Shown here: in pieces, positions 1-10,396 of the stretch
How the letters are laid out: each line of letters begins with the position of its first letter
Position numbering within the stretch: the stretch's first letter is position 1
Origin: Termitomyces sp. T153
Taxonomy: Eukaryota > Basidiomycota > Agaricomycetes > Agaricales > Lyophyllaceae
DNA: 64,000 nucleotides
Direction: 5' to 3'
NCBI GenBank assembly: GCA_018296165.2
Contig: JACKQL020000026.1
Span: 62,001 to 126,000 of the forward strand
Made by a program: the position numbers and the translations under genes
Notes under the pieces: model-generated
Told to the model about the DNA's origin: nothing
The model's input: only the letters and a program-made list of their open reading frames with translations
Databases searched by the model: none

Positions 1-805
1 TTTAAATAGAGCTGGTGTTGGCAGAGGCATTTCAAGACAATGTGCATGACCTAGTGATGCTTCTTCAGAGTTTTAGTGTAGATGAGGATATTGTCAAGAT
101 ATACACAAACAATACCTTCTGCAATTAGATCATGGAAAATGTCATTCATCATAGTCTGGAAAGTGGCTGGGCTATTGGTGAGACCAAAGAACATCACCAG
201 AGGTTCAAAGAGTTCACAATTAGTTTGGAATGCTGTCTTCCACTTGTCCTCTTCTTTGATGTATATGTTGTTGTGGCCCCAACAGATATCCAACTTTGTG
301 AAGTAGCATGCACTGCAAAGGTTGTTGACAAGTTCTGAGATGAGTGGCAAAGGATAGCAATTCTTCACTATCATTGCATTCAAGATATAATAATCTTGAA
401 CCAGATGAAGAGACCCATCCTTCTTCTTAATAAAAAGACTGAGGAGGCCATTGGAGACTTGGAGGATTGTATTCGTCCTGAGCTAAGATTCTCCTGCAGG
501 AAAGCATCCAGCTCATGATGCTCATGGGGTGCAAGCAGATAGACCTTGCAGCTAGAGGGCTCCACATCTGGTATCAGCTCAATTGCATGATCCCACTGCT
601 TGTGCTCTGGAAGTGAATCAAAGGAGGCCTTAGAAAATACATCCTCATAGTTATGGAGGTGATTGAGAACAGTGCTATGGAAAGCCTTGGGCTGTGAGTT
701 TGCCACAAATGCCTTAGCCAGATGTTGAGAAGTAGACTGATTGGCTTGAATCTCTGCTACTGTAGAAGGGGGGCAGAGGGTTGTAGCATAGATTCTATCA
801 CCCAC
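1..805 (-). pseudogene. Reverse transcriptase fragment of D1 (pol)
   Basis: Two overlapping open stretches (805 to 380, then 383 to 51) encode the fingers and palm of a Ty3-type reverse transcriptase. Visible marks are the N-terminal segment with the EHKQWDHAIEL block, a KLDICWGHNNI block, the FGLTNSPATFQ block, and a catalytic box reading YLDN where YLDD is expected, so the second aspartate has become Asn (a G-to-A change in GAC/GAT). The protein would have copied element RNA into DNA inside the particle. The frame changes near 380 and the reading stops at the window edge. Inactive. Confidence 0.88.
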
Positions 806-819
806 CTTTATGGTTTTAT

Positions 820-1680
820 CTAGGGACTCTGCATCTGGAGTACTAGTCCATTCTCCTTCACCTCCCTCTTCCTTTGGAAATTCACACCCAACACCTCAGA
901 CATCCTTGTAGAGGGCCTCTTTATGAGGGAATGCCAGAGGGGAGAGGGACTCAGGAGGTCAAGATCAGCATAGGGGAGATGCCCAGCACAATAAGCATGC
1001 ACAGCAGCATGCTCATGAACCTTGGCTCTCTGCTCTTTACAGACTTCTTCTGCACAAGTAATACAGCAATGAGAGCAATGACTCATCTTCACCTCATCCT
1101 TAGTCCAGTCAATCTCTGGGTTGTGTTCACATAGCCAGGTGAACCCCAAGATCATATCTTGCTTTCTCAAACTAGTAACAGCAAAAGTGGCTTGCTCTAA
1201 GTGGTCTTAGTAGTAGAGGACTAGGTCCATCATGGAACAAATAGAGCCAGCTTTATTAAGCATGCCATCAACATTGTACACAGGGATAAGACAGGAAAGG
1301 AGGCAAGTGGTGAGGCAGTGTCATTGCATATAGTCTGTGTTGAGGACAAGGCCTGTTGCTCCACTGTCTAGGAGAGCAACCACACTTTGGATCTGCTGGG
1401 TGTCTGTCATCTCAATTTCTACCTGTAGCTTCAGGGAGTTGGTAGAAGGGGTGGAAGCAACAACATAACAATGAGGGAGGCAGTGTTCCCATGCAGAAAT
1501 CTGGAGGTGTGGGCTAGGAGGTGTGTTTCCAGCAGAGACTTTAGTTGGAGAGGAAGTTTGTATGTCTGAGGAGGGGCTTATTGTTTTGCACATAATATCA
1601 ACAATGGCAACAAATATCTTTGATTCTATAGACAGGGGGTCAAAACAATTAGTACTGGGCAATGGGAGCATACAGGTCAT
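820..1680 (-). pseudogene. Retropepsin-like protease region of D1 (pol)
   Basis: The stretch 1680-1321 ends in an aspartic protease signature with an intact ALLDSGATGL active site. After a broken interval, 1170-820 carries the C-terminal protease block (DMILGFTWLCEHNPEIDW), typical of Ty3 polyproteins where the protease folds next to the RT connection. The parallel region in D2 is 34186-34743 and reads through the same landmarks with a Ser-to-Arg change in the active site. The enzyme would cleave Gag-Pol. The copy is interrupted by stops between 1170 and 1321. Confidence 0.82.
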
Positions 1681-1759
1681 CCATTGCCTTTTTAAAAATC
1701 CTCAGACTCTGTAGGAACCTCCTCCAATACATTGGCTACTTCATTGGAATGGACAGCCA

Positions 1760-2875
1760 TAGGTGCATTTGGAGAGGAGGTTTCTATGGCATCCTAGGCT
1801 GTAAGGAGTTGTTTGAGCAGCTCTTCTTGCTCTAATGCTAACAGGTAGTGGACTTCTAGCCCTTGAGGATAGTAGCAAGCAAAGTGACCTGCTTTTTCAC
1901 AGCATCAACACAGCAGAGGAGTAGAGGACTGCTGTCAGGAGGTGCCAACATCCATTGGAACTCCTTGGAGTAGAGAGTGCAGAGGAGCAACATGAGGTGT
2001 AAAGGGAGGAGCTGCACCTGCTTGTGGGGGTCTAATGCAGGTGTGGAAGAGGGAGCTCAGGGGGTAAACCCTCTATGAGAGAAAGAAAAGGTCAAGAGTT
2101 GTGTGTGCCACAACTCACATTGCAATTCCATAAGCTGCCACTGCTCATGTGCTACCTTGTACCAGGTATTGACATGCTCATCATCTGGGTGCCCCTCCAT
2201 CATGCTATCAATGCAATCCCTGAGAGAGGAGTGGAGTCAGTCACAGAAGGTTAGGCAAAGTTGTAGTTGATCCAGATATCCAGCCTGTTCAACTAAGGCA
2301 TGAAAAGAGTCAATGTACTCATCAAGTGACTGCTTTCCTTGACCATACTGGGTTAAGTCTCAAAGAGAAGGAGCTGCAGTTTTGGTGGAGTCAAGGAGGA
2401 AGAACTCTGCTCAGAACTCCTTTTCAAACTCCATCCAGTCAGAGAAACTCTCAACTCCTCCTAGGCATCAAAAGATATCCAGCACATAGATTGAAGCTTT
2501 GCTGACCTTCATATAAGAGAGAACTCAGGCAATTATCTAGGCATCTGAGGTGAAGGCTTCATCACTCAGCTGGATATAGGTGATACAGGACTGGAGGAAA
2601 TGTTCTCCAGCTTTACAATCTCTGTCATATACATTAGGGAGTGCAGGATGAGGAAGTTTGAAATGGGGAGCTGAAAGGCCTAAGCCAGATGCAGACACAG
2701 ACTGTTCTGCAGCAGCTGGAGCCAAAAAGCCTGGGCTAAGTGCAGACACAAACCATTCTGCATCTGCTGGGGGCATAGAAGGCATGGTAGGAGCAAGGGA
2801 AAGATGTTCTAGAAGGGCTTGGAGAGAAAGGGACACTGCTTCAATAGTTTGATGGAGTCTAGTGAGTTTAGCCAT
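1760..2875 (-). pseudogene. gag of D1 with degenerate zinc knuckle
   Basis: Starts at the ATG ending at 2875; the first 112 residues are open, and the frame then changes repeatedly. Around 2180-2330 it reads through a capsid-like block (DEYIDSFHALVEQAGY) that is also present in D3 at 38567-38932. Around 1866-1910 lies a CCHC-like knuckle in which CC..AGHFAC can be read, but a TGA falls inside it and the last Cys position is occupied by Tyr. The role would be capsid and nucleocapsid. The Ala/Pro-rich N-terminus (LAPAAAEQ) is typical of basidiomycete gag. Confidence 0.75.
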
Positions 2876-3116
2876 GTGGGAAGTAAGGGAGGCTGGGATA
2901 AGTTGAATCTGTGTCTCCAGGAACAGTAAACAACTCCAGGCATTGTCCTGAAGGCTTGAAGCATCAGGGGGAGGTGCTGGAGGGGCTGGCTAGGTCATAA
3001 AAAGAGCACAGAGAGCACTAAGACACTGGTGAGGGAGAAACCTTTTGAGGAACCAAGTAGAAGCTCAGGTAATCATAAAAGGAGGCTCCCAGACCAAATC
3101 TAAAGACTTGTTCTGC
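2876..3116 (-). other. Untranslated leader of D1 between 5' LTR and gag
   Basis: No gene here. The stretch aligns by eye with the D3 leader at 62088-62197, sharing the block around 3080-3116 that reads (minus strand) TTTGGTCTGGGAGCC. This block is a candidate primer-binding region, but I could not match it to a specific tRNA end. Confidence 0.55.
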
Positions 3117-3716
3117 TATAAGGGCAACCTCTGGAGGCTGTGGCTCAATCACACAACTAGCAGAGGGAGATCCAAAGTCTATTCAGTATTTACAAGAAGT
3201 TCTAGAATTCTAGCTACTCACCTGGCAGAGGGAGATCCAAAAAGAACAAGTCTAAGAATCTCCAATGCCAGTGTTCAGAAAATTTACTCTAGAGCTTCTG
3301 GAAACAACACCCAACAACAACCAAATCTGGAGTCAAATCAAAAGTGGAAATCCATTGTAAATGGTCTCAATCTCTAGACTCCCAGCATTTGACCACATAC
3401 CAATATGTCCAAAAGATAGCCCTTGGTTGAAAGTATGTGTGGTCCAAAGATGGGAGGCCTACAATGAGTGGTAGGCCTGGAATACAGGAAACAATCCAGG
3501 GGTCTGGTAAGAGGCCATGTGGAAGGGGCAACACTTGTTGGAATTATGGATAGAGAACTGGTGCAGCCTGAGGGCTAGAACTGGGACCAGCAGATAGGGA
3601 AAGCAAAGGAGAATAAAGAAAAACCATGAGGAAGAACAGGACAGAAGATGACTGGGACATTCCTTGACAGTTCTTTTGCTCTGGAGGAGCCCTTCTAGAG
3701 TCAAGGGATTCTGACA
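3117..3716 (-). repeat. LTR of family D (5' LTR of D1)
   Basis: In element orientation it begins TGTCAG at 3716 and ends CCCTTATA at 3117, a decayed form of the CCCTTACA end seen in D2 and D3. About 600 bp. The inner part aligns with the D3 LTR (62198-62602), which lacks a block near its start. Boundaries come from comparison of the three copies and the TGT...ACA ends. Confidence 0.72.
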
Positions 3717-3779
3717 GAAGTGGCCTAGAAGAAGAGCAGTGGGGGTTGAGTATTGTGAGCTATATGCTTGCTATGCTAG

Positions 3780-4440
3780 TGAACCTTAAGTGGCACCCTT
3801 TGCCAAGATTTCTGTGAGTTAATTCTTTTTTGTTTTAAGCACCAGCTGCTAACAACATTGCTAGGCTCTTCTGCTATCTCTGGAGTATGAGATGGAGGAT
3901 CTTTCTGGGGAAGGAATGACAGTAGTGGGGTGTTGCTAGCTCAGCAATGTCACTAAGCCTTTGCCTAGTTGGTTAGCAACCTGAGCCCTGACAACTTATT
4001 TTGGTTTCAGCATCCTCCTTACAAATTAGAAATGACAAGGTCAATAGGGAGCAGGAGGAGAGTGGCATTTGCCAATAAGGGTAGGAGTGAGGAGGAGGCT
4101 GACAGACAGGCTGACAAACAGGCTGGCAGTGTTGCTAAGGGCTGGTGACATTGCCAAGACAAGCTAGGAGTTCTGACAAGGGTAAGGCCAAAGCAGCTAA
4201 GCCTAAGGTAAGTTCTTTGTTTCATCACTAGGATCTGTTGCTGAGTTCTGAGCAGGAATCTGATTGCAATGTTGCTACAAGCCTGGCAGTGTTGCCAAAG
4301 AAGAGTAAGGGCTCCAAAAAGGGCAAGAAGAAGGCACAAGATGAGAAAGACTAGTTTGTGGTAAGTACTTGACAGATTCTGCTTTTAGTGCTTGTCACCA
4401 TGAATGCCTTAGATGCTGACCCAGACCACCTCTACTAACA
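3780..4440 (+). pseudogene. Fragment of the Glu/Lys-rich gene family also seen at 17637-19663
   Basis: The plus strand aligns by eye with 17930-18400: the same AACATTGCTAGGCTC segment is followed by a stretch rich in GCAATGTTGCTAAG-type codons, then a Lys/Gly-rich segment (KKSKGSKKGKKKAQDEKD) next to a GTAAGT donor-like site near 4360. At 17637-19663 the related gene sits antisense between an integrase and an LTR. Only the N-terminal part is here, and no host element is recognised around it. Several in-frame stops. Function unknown. Confidence 0.5.
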
Positions 4441-4489
4441 AAGAGTTCCGAGGTCTATGAAGTAGCCAAGGCTTTTACTCCATCTTCAA

Positions 4490-5115
4490 GCACTAAATTT
4501 TGTCCTTAATTTTTGCTCCCACATGATAAGGTTATTAGGCATGTGATCTGATCTGACCAGGTATCCTTTTCTTGTTCTCAATTTTTGCTCCCTTCTGGCT
4601 ATTACCACTGGCTATATAAATGATCACATGACTTTGACCTACTCTGACTGGTATTCCTGTCCTTGACTTTTGCTCCTTTAAGCATGTGACTGGTTCTGAC
4701 CAGGTATCTTTTTATTGTCCTCAATTTTTGCTCCTTTTGGCTATTACCCACCAGCTATCCTCAACTTCTGGCTATGACCACCAGCTATTCCTGTCTTGTC
4801 CTCAATTTTCGCTCCCTTCAGCTATTACCACTAGCTATTCTTGATTTTTACTCCTTCTGGCTATGACCACTGGCTATTCCTGTCTTGTCCTTGATTTTTG
4901 CTCCTTTCGGCTATTACCATCCTCAAATCTTACTCCTTCCCACTATGACCACTGGCTATTCCTGTCTTGTCCTCAATTTTTGCTCCCTTTGGCTATTACC
5001 ACTAGCTACAGCTATTCCTGGTTATTTCTTCTTGTCCTCAATTTTTAACTTTTGCTCTGTTCCAGCTATTCCTTGCTCATTTCCAGCTATGAACCACCAG
5101 CTAATTAATGGAAAC
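4490..5115. repeat. Degenerate minisatellite
   Basis: The core CAATTTTTGCTCC followed by GGCTATTACCACTAGCTATTC recurs about eight times with units of roughly 50-100 bp, including alternating GGCTATGACCAC variants. The unit edges drift, so this is an old tandem array and not a transposon end. Open frames across it are products of the repetition. Confidence 0.7.
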
Positions 5116-5389
5116 AACATGTGAGTTCTCTTTTATTGTTTTTATCTTTATTTTTCCTTTTGTATTTTTTTCTTTTCTTTTATTTTATTTTGTCTTTCTT
5201 TATTCTTGTTTCCTTTCCATTCTTTGGTTGTGGTGTACATACAATTTATATATTGTATTTCTCTCAGTACACTTTTGCAATGTGTCCATGTTCATTGAAA
5301 CAATTTGAATTTACAAAGGTAAATTTAAAATGTATTAACTTTTCATTATTTGAGATTGAATACTTAACAAAAACACTGGGTTGATTGGT
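5116..5389. other. AT/T-rich spacer without recognisable gene
   Basis: Long T and TC runs give Phe-rich open frames on the plus strand, which I regard as low-complexity artefacts. Nothing else recognised. Confidence 0.5.
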
Positions 5390-5835
5390 CAGCTACCATT
5401 GCCAACAATGGATTGTCTAATCCAACTAACAAAAACACTTTAACAGTTGATCAGTCATCTGGCAATACAGCAATGGATTGTGTAATCTGGGTGTGATGTC
5501 TGTAGAAGGAGGCATGGAAGGAGGAGACATATTTCAATGTGACAAACATGTGACTGTGAGCTGTCAGAAACCAACTACTATCAATGTGTCATGAGGGATG
5601 CATGGGCATTGGATCAGCTCTGTTATGGATTGTGTAATCAGGGTGAGCTAATTTTATAATTGTGTTAACTTTGCATTGTTGAAGATTGAATACACAAAAA
5701 ACACTGGATTGCTTAGTCATCTGCCACTGCAGCAATGGATGATGTAATCCACTTAATAAAAGGTGGTTTGATTAGTCAGCCATTGCTACAACAATGGATT
5801 GTGTAATCTGGATTAGCTGAATCACATAGTAACCC
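5390..5835. repeat. Degenerate repeat around a CAATGGATTGTGTAATC core
   Basis: The motif CAATGGATTGTGTAATC or close variants recurs at least five times (near 5405, 5470, 5625, 5730 and 5795), often after a CAGCCATTGC block, which makes short imperfect palindromes. Spacing is irregular, 65-150 bp. No coding potential is recognised between this array and the element starting at 5977. Confidence 0.55.
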
Positions 5836-5971
5836 CTGCATTTCTTTGGCCAGTCAATCTCATTGTTGTTGAGGCATGTTCATGCCTGACAATGTTAAAG
5901 GTGACATGTGCTTACTGATCTGAAGCTCTATCAATGAGTGTAATGGACCTCAATACTAGGAGCATTTTCAA

Positions 5972-5976
5972 TTTGC
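5972..5976. other. Target-site duplication TTTGC, left copy (family C element)
   Basis: TTTGC directly precedes the left LTR and recurs directly after the right LTR at 9403-9407. It fixes both element ends. Confidence 0.9.
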
Positions 5977-6219
5977 TGAAAGGCTGACGGTTTATCAGCC
6001 TCACTCAAACCAACAGACAAGACAACGGTTTCTTTGTTGTTTGTAAATTAGTTCACATTGTGAAATATAATATAGGTCTTTCCTCACCTTTGTTGTTCGT
6101 AAATTAGTTGAGAGAACAACAAGGGTGAGTTTCCGAATTGGTCTGGTATGTGTCACGTGACCCCACTTATCTCAACTTTACTTCTCATTTCGTTGTGAGG
6201 ATGCCCCAGCATCCTTACA
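5977..6219 (-). repeat. LTR of family C, 3' LTR (left)
   Basis: 243 bp, TG...CA ends. Compared with 9160-9402, differences include CGTA/TGTA, CCGA/CCAA and CACGTG/CACATG, as expected from CpG deamination. The site TCTCATTT here versus TCTTGTTT there implies an ancestral CG hit on opposite strands. Confidence 0.92.
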
Positions 6220-6252
6220 CTCCTCCTCCCTCCGGAAACTTCGCGTTCCCCG

Positions 6253-6543
6253 TCAAACTTCCACCCCGTTCTTGGCCTCCCACGCATCCAGAGCCTTGCA
6301 GTCCTCCAGTTCCGCCCCGGGAAGCCACTCGTCATGGTCGGGCCCATATCCAACCCATTGCACCAGGTACTGTTTTTCCCATCCGTGTTGTTGTGCGTCG
6401 ATGATCTTTTTGATCAGGTACTGGTCCTTCGCGCCATCTTCTGTCACCACTGGCCCAGGCCGTGCATATTCTCTGTTGGGGAAGAGAGCTGGATTGTTGA
6501 GTATGTGCCGCTTGAGTAAACTTGTGTGGAACCCAGGGAAGGA
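6253..6543 (-). pseudogene. Chromodomain tail of family C integrase
   Basis: Minus-strand continuation of pol after the stop ending at 6544. It reads LIKKIIDAQQHGWEKQYLVQ, then WVGYGPDHDEWLPGAELEDC, the aromatic-cage style fold of a CHRO domain that targets integration to methylated histone H3 in chromoviruses. The stop between IN and this domain sits where SNQSFPG is expected, a CAA-to-TAA change. The downstream end of the domain is at 6253, followed by the 3' LTR within about 35 bp. Confidence 0.85.
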
Positions 6544-7839
6544 TTAGTTTGAATTGGGCAGGCGTAAAGTGTATTCTGAATGTTCTGGGAAGGTGGCTAT
6601 CACCTCGTATGGACCGTTGTTCCTAGGCATGAACTTGGCAACGCGCTTCTTCCCTTTCCTCTTGTAGTTCCTTTGTTGGTGCTTCGTTGATAGCATAACA
6701 AGGTCACCCTTCTGATATTTGTCTTCTGGCGCCCTGTGTTCGTTCACATGGTATGCCTGTTGTATCTTTGCCGTGAGTAAGTTGTCCTGCGCCTCTTTTA
6801 CATCCACCTCCAATTTGGCCACAATCTTGCGTGCCATGATCATTTCCGCCGTGGCTCCTTCAGGCAGTGGTGCTAGCAGGGGAATGACCCACGGCAACCT
6901 CCCCATCTTCAGTTGGAATGGGGAAAACCCCATCGAGGCACTCACGGTGTTTATGATTGCGAAATGGATGCAGGGAAGGGTTCTTTTCCATCCCTTCTAG
7001 TTTCTGTCAACGTGATACCTGATTGCCTGTACCACCATCTTGTTTGTCCTCTCGCTCCCTCCATCAGTCTCAGGGTGGTAGGACGTGGACATTTTCAGCT
7101 TTACGCCGGTGAGTTTGTGTAGTTCCTTCCATACTTCTGCAATGAAAAGATGATCTCTGTCAGATATGATCTCATCCATCAGCCCATTCTCGCAATACCA
7201 TTTGTCAAATAGGACTGTAGCGACCTGCATGGCCGAATACGATGAGTGTGTTGGGGCCAGCCTTATGTCTGCTCCTATTAAGTCTGTCATGGACATGACT
7301 GTGTCCATGCCATCTTCCTCGGGCAGGGGCCCCACGAAGTCTATCCCTACAACTGCAAATCTCTTGTCTGGGACTGGGAGGGGGTGTAGCAGACCTGCTG
7401 GCTTCGACGTTTGATCCTTGTTCCTCTGGCAGGGAACGCACAATGGTATGTACGCCTGCTCCAAATCACGCCTCATGTTCGGCCAGTAATATGAGTTCCG
7501 CAGTGCGTGGTAACTCTTTTCAAATCCGAAATGACCCAGGTTGTCGTGGGCCAGATGGTATAATGTCTCCTGAATGTGGGTGTTGTTTGGGATTAGGAGC
7601 TGTTGTCCCACATATATGAGGCCATTCTTTTCACGTGCCCCCTCTATGCTTCCCATCTCAATGTCCCTGAGCACCTGCTTGGTGAAGGTATCTCTTTTGT
7701 ATCCAGTGACAATCTCCTTCAAGAACTTTCCATCTGTTGTGATACGTAGTGCACCTTCTGCGATCTTGATCTTTGGCAGTGAGCAGGTGTACACAAGTGC
7801 GCATGCTGCGAACACTGCATTGGGGCTCTCCTCTGGCAT
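6544..7839 (-). pseudogene. Integrase of family C element
   Basis: Open from 7839 to 6997 and, after one TAG (probably from CAG), from about 6994 to 6544. It holds the zinc-binding H-H-C-C module (HDNLGHFGFEKSYH ... CVPCQRNK), then the catalytic core with D in VGIDFVGPLP, D in IISDRDHLF and E in GGSERTNK, the complete D,D-35-E triad. The C-terminal half carries GDLVMLSTKH and RNNGPYEVIATFP, the GPY/F module. Apart from two stops the protein is well preserved. It would insert element DNA into the genome. Confidence 0.92.
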
Positions 7840-8446
7840 ACGCGACAGTGCATCAGCTGCAGTGTTGTCCTCCCCTCATATGTACACAATCTTGTAGTCG
7901 AAATTGGCCAAGAACATCGACCACCTTGCCTGCCGTCGAGACATTTCCTTCTGTGACTGGAAATACTCCAGTGTCCAATGGTCAGTGTAGACTTTGAAGT
8001 GTATGCCTAGGAGACTGGACCTCCACCTTTTCAGGGCTTTCACAATCGCCAGGAGTTCTCGCTTGTGGACTGGGTAATTTTTCTCTGCTGAGTTTAGTTG
8101 GTATGAGTCATACACCACTGGTCTCGCAGATTCCCAGGTATCTCCAAAGCTGAGGACTGCTCCTGTTCTCCAATCACTGGTGTCAGTGGTCACAAAGATC
8201 TTCTTGGTGGGATCCTCATAGTCAATGACGGTGAGGCATTTGGCGCTGGTAACTATTTGTTTAATCTCATCAAAAGCACTCTGGTGCTTGTCTGTCCACT
8301 CAGGGAACAATTGGTCGCACTCTTTTGTGGTCAATGGTGTGAGAATGCTTGTGTGTTCTGCCAGTGCAGGTAGGAAAGCTGCCAAGTATCTCATGAGGCC
8401 CAGAAAACCGCGTACATTTGTAGCAGTCTGCAAAAGGCTTGTTCCC
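7840..8446 (-). pseudogene. RT connection and RNase H domain of family C element
   Basis: Begins inside the RT thumb/connection (RGFLGLMRYLAAFLPALAEH) and runs through a Ty3 RNase H with D in TTDTSDW, E in HKRELLAIV and D in VYTDHWTLEYF. It then meets a TGA at YI*GEDNTAADALSRM, where CGA (Arg) is expected: a CpG-to-TpG stop. The upstream reverse transcriptase is absent because of the internal deletion. RNase H would remove the RNA strand during cDNA synthesis. Confidence 0.9.
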
Positions 8447-9025
8447 CTGCACAGATGACAGGAGCGTGTTGCGGACACCATGCTCCCATTTGTGTGGTAA
8501 CGCATATTTCACAAACTCAGTCAGATATTTGTCTAGCGAGAGGGCATTGATACATGTCTGGTTGGCGTGATACCATTTCACAAAGCGTGGCTCCAGCATC
8601 CCGTTGGCAACGAACCTCACGATCTCCTCAGGCTTCTTCTCTGAGTGTTTCAGGTACCGGTGGCATGCGTTGGACCATTCCTGGAATTTCTTGACATCGA
8701 GCCGGCCCGGCATGAGCATTGGACAGTCCTTGAGTTTGGAGACTTTTACTTCCACGAGTGGACAATTGTTGGCAAGTGGCATCAGTGAGTCTGACAGTGG
8801 CATTTGGCTATTGCGGCAGCGTTGATGGGTTGTGTGCAGCGCTGATGGCAATGAGCACAGGAGTTGGTATGGGTGGTTGGGGTACTCTGAGGACTCATCT
8901 GAGTCTGAAGAATCCTTTTCTGAGCTTGAGAGCTCGGTGAGAGGTGAACATGGAGGGGTTTGAAAATTTTTGTCTGTGGTTTCAGACAGCGTGCAGCTCA
9001 TGTGAGCTGTATTTGTGACTACCAA
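8447..9025 (-). pseudogene. gag N-terminal part of family C element, fused to pol by deletion
   Basis: Open from the ATG at 9025. It has a Ser/Glu-rich start, then a Retrotrans_gag-like helical domain (LDVKKFQEWSNACHRYLKH ... YHANQTCINALSLDKYLTEF) ending at SSVQGNKPFAD, where the sequence jumps into the RT-connection segment in another frame. The knuckle, protease and RT that normally follow are gone. The breakpoint lies near 8430-8450, with a shared GCAGACTG-type stretch. The encoded 241-residue reading continues out of frame in pol, so its last part is meaningless. Confidence 0.85.
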
Positions 9026-9159
9026 AGGAACTGTGGCGGTTAACGTGGCTCTTCTTCGCGCCTCCTGTCAGGTAAGGAGAGGGGTGGGCGTCGAAGGTTG
9101 ATTTCAGCGTGTCAGGGTGAAAATTTAATTTCAGACCATTATTGGTGTCAAAAAAAAAG
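9026..9159 (-). other. Leader of family C element
   Basis: Noncoding stretch between the 5' LTR and the gag start, with a run of nine T (minus strand) right after the LTR. No primer-binding site assigned. Confidence 0.5.
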
Positions 9160-9402
9160 TGAAAGGCTGACGGTTTATCAGCCTCACTCAAACCAACAGA
9201 CAAGACAACGGTTTCTTTGTTGTTTGTAAATTAGTTCACATCGTGAAATATAATATAGGTCTTTCCTCACCTTTGTTGTTTGTAAATTAGTTGAGAGAAC
9301 AACAAGGGTGAGTTTCCAAATTGGTCTGGTATGTGTCACATGACCCCACTTATCTCAACTTTACTTCTTGTTTTGTCGTGAGGATACCCCAGCATCCTTA
9401 CA
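9160..9402 (-). repeat. LTR of family C, 5' LTR (right)
   Basis: The 243-bp partner of 5977-6219. Followed by TSD TTTGC at 9403-9407. Confidence 0.92.
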
Positions 9403-9529
9403 TTTGCCTCTGCTCAGATTGACAACCTGGAATGATAGAACAATAGTTGAACAGCTATTATGTCTCCTGTTCTGAATCTTTCCAGTTTACATAATTCATA
9501 CCTGTAATGTAAATTCATTTAATCTTGTG

Positions 9530-10396
9530 TTTTCTCTTTTTTTTTTAGATATATGAGATTTACCTATGTTTGCTTGCTATTTTCACTTAATCTTGCTCTG
9601 GAATACTGAACTATGTTGTCCTCAGTTACCATAAAACCTTTGGGAAGTATCCTTTTGGTAAGTCTGTATGGGTCCAAATCCCTGTTCAATGGATGATGCT
9701 CTTTATTCAATGAAGCCTCTGATGTTAGCATGAATAAACAGTTTGTAATGTCAATGTGTCTTGTGTCCTGGCCTATGTAGGCATCTTGCCAACATTCAAG
9801 TTAGCCTTTGACAAACTCACAATCAAAATAGTTGCATATCAACTCAGCACTCTTTATTGCATCTTCAAAATGTTGAGTCCCAAGTCCATTGAGCTTGACC
9901 AATTGTTTCATGTATTTTATGCATTTGTAATTGCTGACCTTATAAGTCAGCTCTTTGTATCTGACATTTGACTGTCTTAACTGACCTCATATGCACATCC
10001 TTTTTAAGAGGGAGTAAATCTTTGTCCATAATGGCACTGTATATGGTGAATATAAGCTCCTTGTCTGAAATCTCTCTGCCTCCATGAATGTACACCAATC
10101 TCCATGTCTGTGGGTTTGCAATCTCTTTGATTTGTACCACTTCTGCCCATGAAAAATCCTGTTCTTGGTCAGTATGCAATGGCAGCACTCACCTCTACTG
10201 AACTTACACTGGCAATGTTGGCAAGCATCATTTCATCCTTTTCATGGTTAATGATTGCTTGCTCAAGTGCAGTCTCTGATGTGAAACCAAGGTGAGATAA
10301 TATTAATAGTAATGAATATTTAGTATGACCAAATATTTTACTCACTGGCTCTTGCTTTATCATAGTCCTTGGCCAACACCATGACCTGTGAAGCAC
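9530..10396 (-). pseudogene. Unrecognised minus-strand gene remnant
   Basis: Several adjoining protein-like stretches can be read on the minus strand: 10396-10169 (ETALEQAIINHEKDEMMLAN), 10188-9940 (DFSWAEVVQIKEIANPQTWR, then LVYIHGGREISDKELIFTIY), about 9950-9790 (YKCIKYMKQLVKLNGLGTQ) and about 9740-9550 (SLNKEHHPLNRDLDPYRLTK). They are joined by frame changes or introns; one donor-like GTRAG lies near 10170-10190. I recognise no domain. The run of mutually consistent Trp/Tyr-containing frames argues for a decayed real gene, perhaps carried by a transposon. Confidence 0.45.

Larger units (their letters stand above)
1..3716 (-). mobile_element. Ty3/gypsy retrotransposon copy D1, truncated by window edge
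   Basis: Minus-strand element read from its 5' LTR (3716 down to 3117) through leader, gag, protease and the first part of reverse transcriptase, which runs off the window at base 1. The order and the residues match family D copy D2 at 34186-38544 and fragment D3 at 38545-39131 plus 61666-62602. All frames are broken by stops and shifts, so the copy is dead. RNase H, integrase and 3' LTR lie outside the window. No target duplication can be tested because only one end is visible. Confidence 0.9.
5977..9402 (-). mobile_element. Ty3/gypsy element family C, internally deleted, with both LTRs and TSD
   Basis: Flanked by two 243-bp direct repeats (5977-6219 and 9160-9402) that start TGAAAG and end TTACA, and by the 5-bp duplication TTTGC (5972-5976 and 9403-9407). 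By eye the LTRs differ at about nine positions, all transitions. The minus strand carries gag, then directly RNase H, integrase and a chromodomain; the rest of gag, protease and reverse transcriptase are missing. At 3.4 kb it is shorter than a complete element. CpG is frequent here, unlike in the surroundings, so this is one of the youngest insertions. It could move only with enzymes supplied in trans. Confidence 0.93.

Noticed and set aside
5108..5384. Phe-rich plus-strand ORFs that could be read as membrane proteins
   Set aside because: They arise from T/TC runs, with two overlapping frames both open; no start context or homologous copy.
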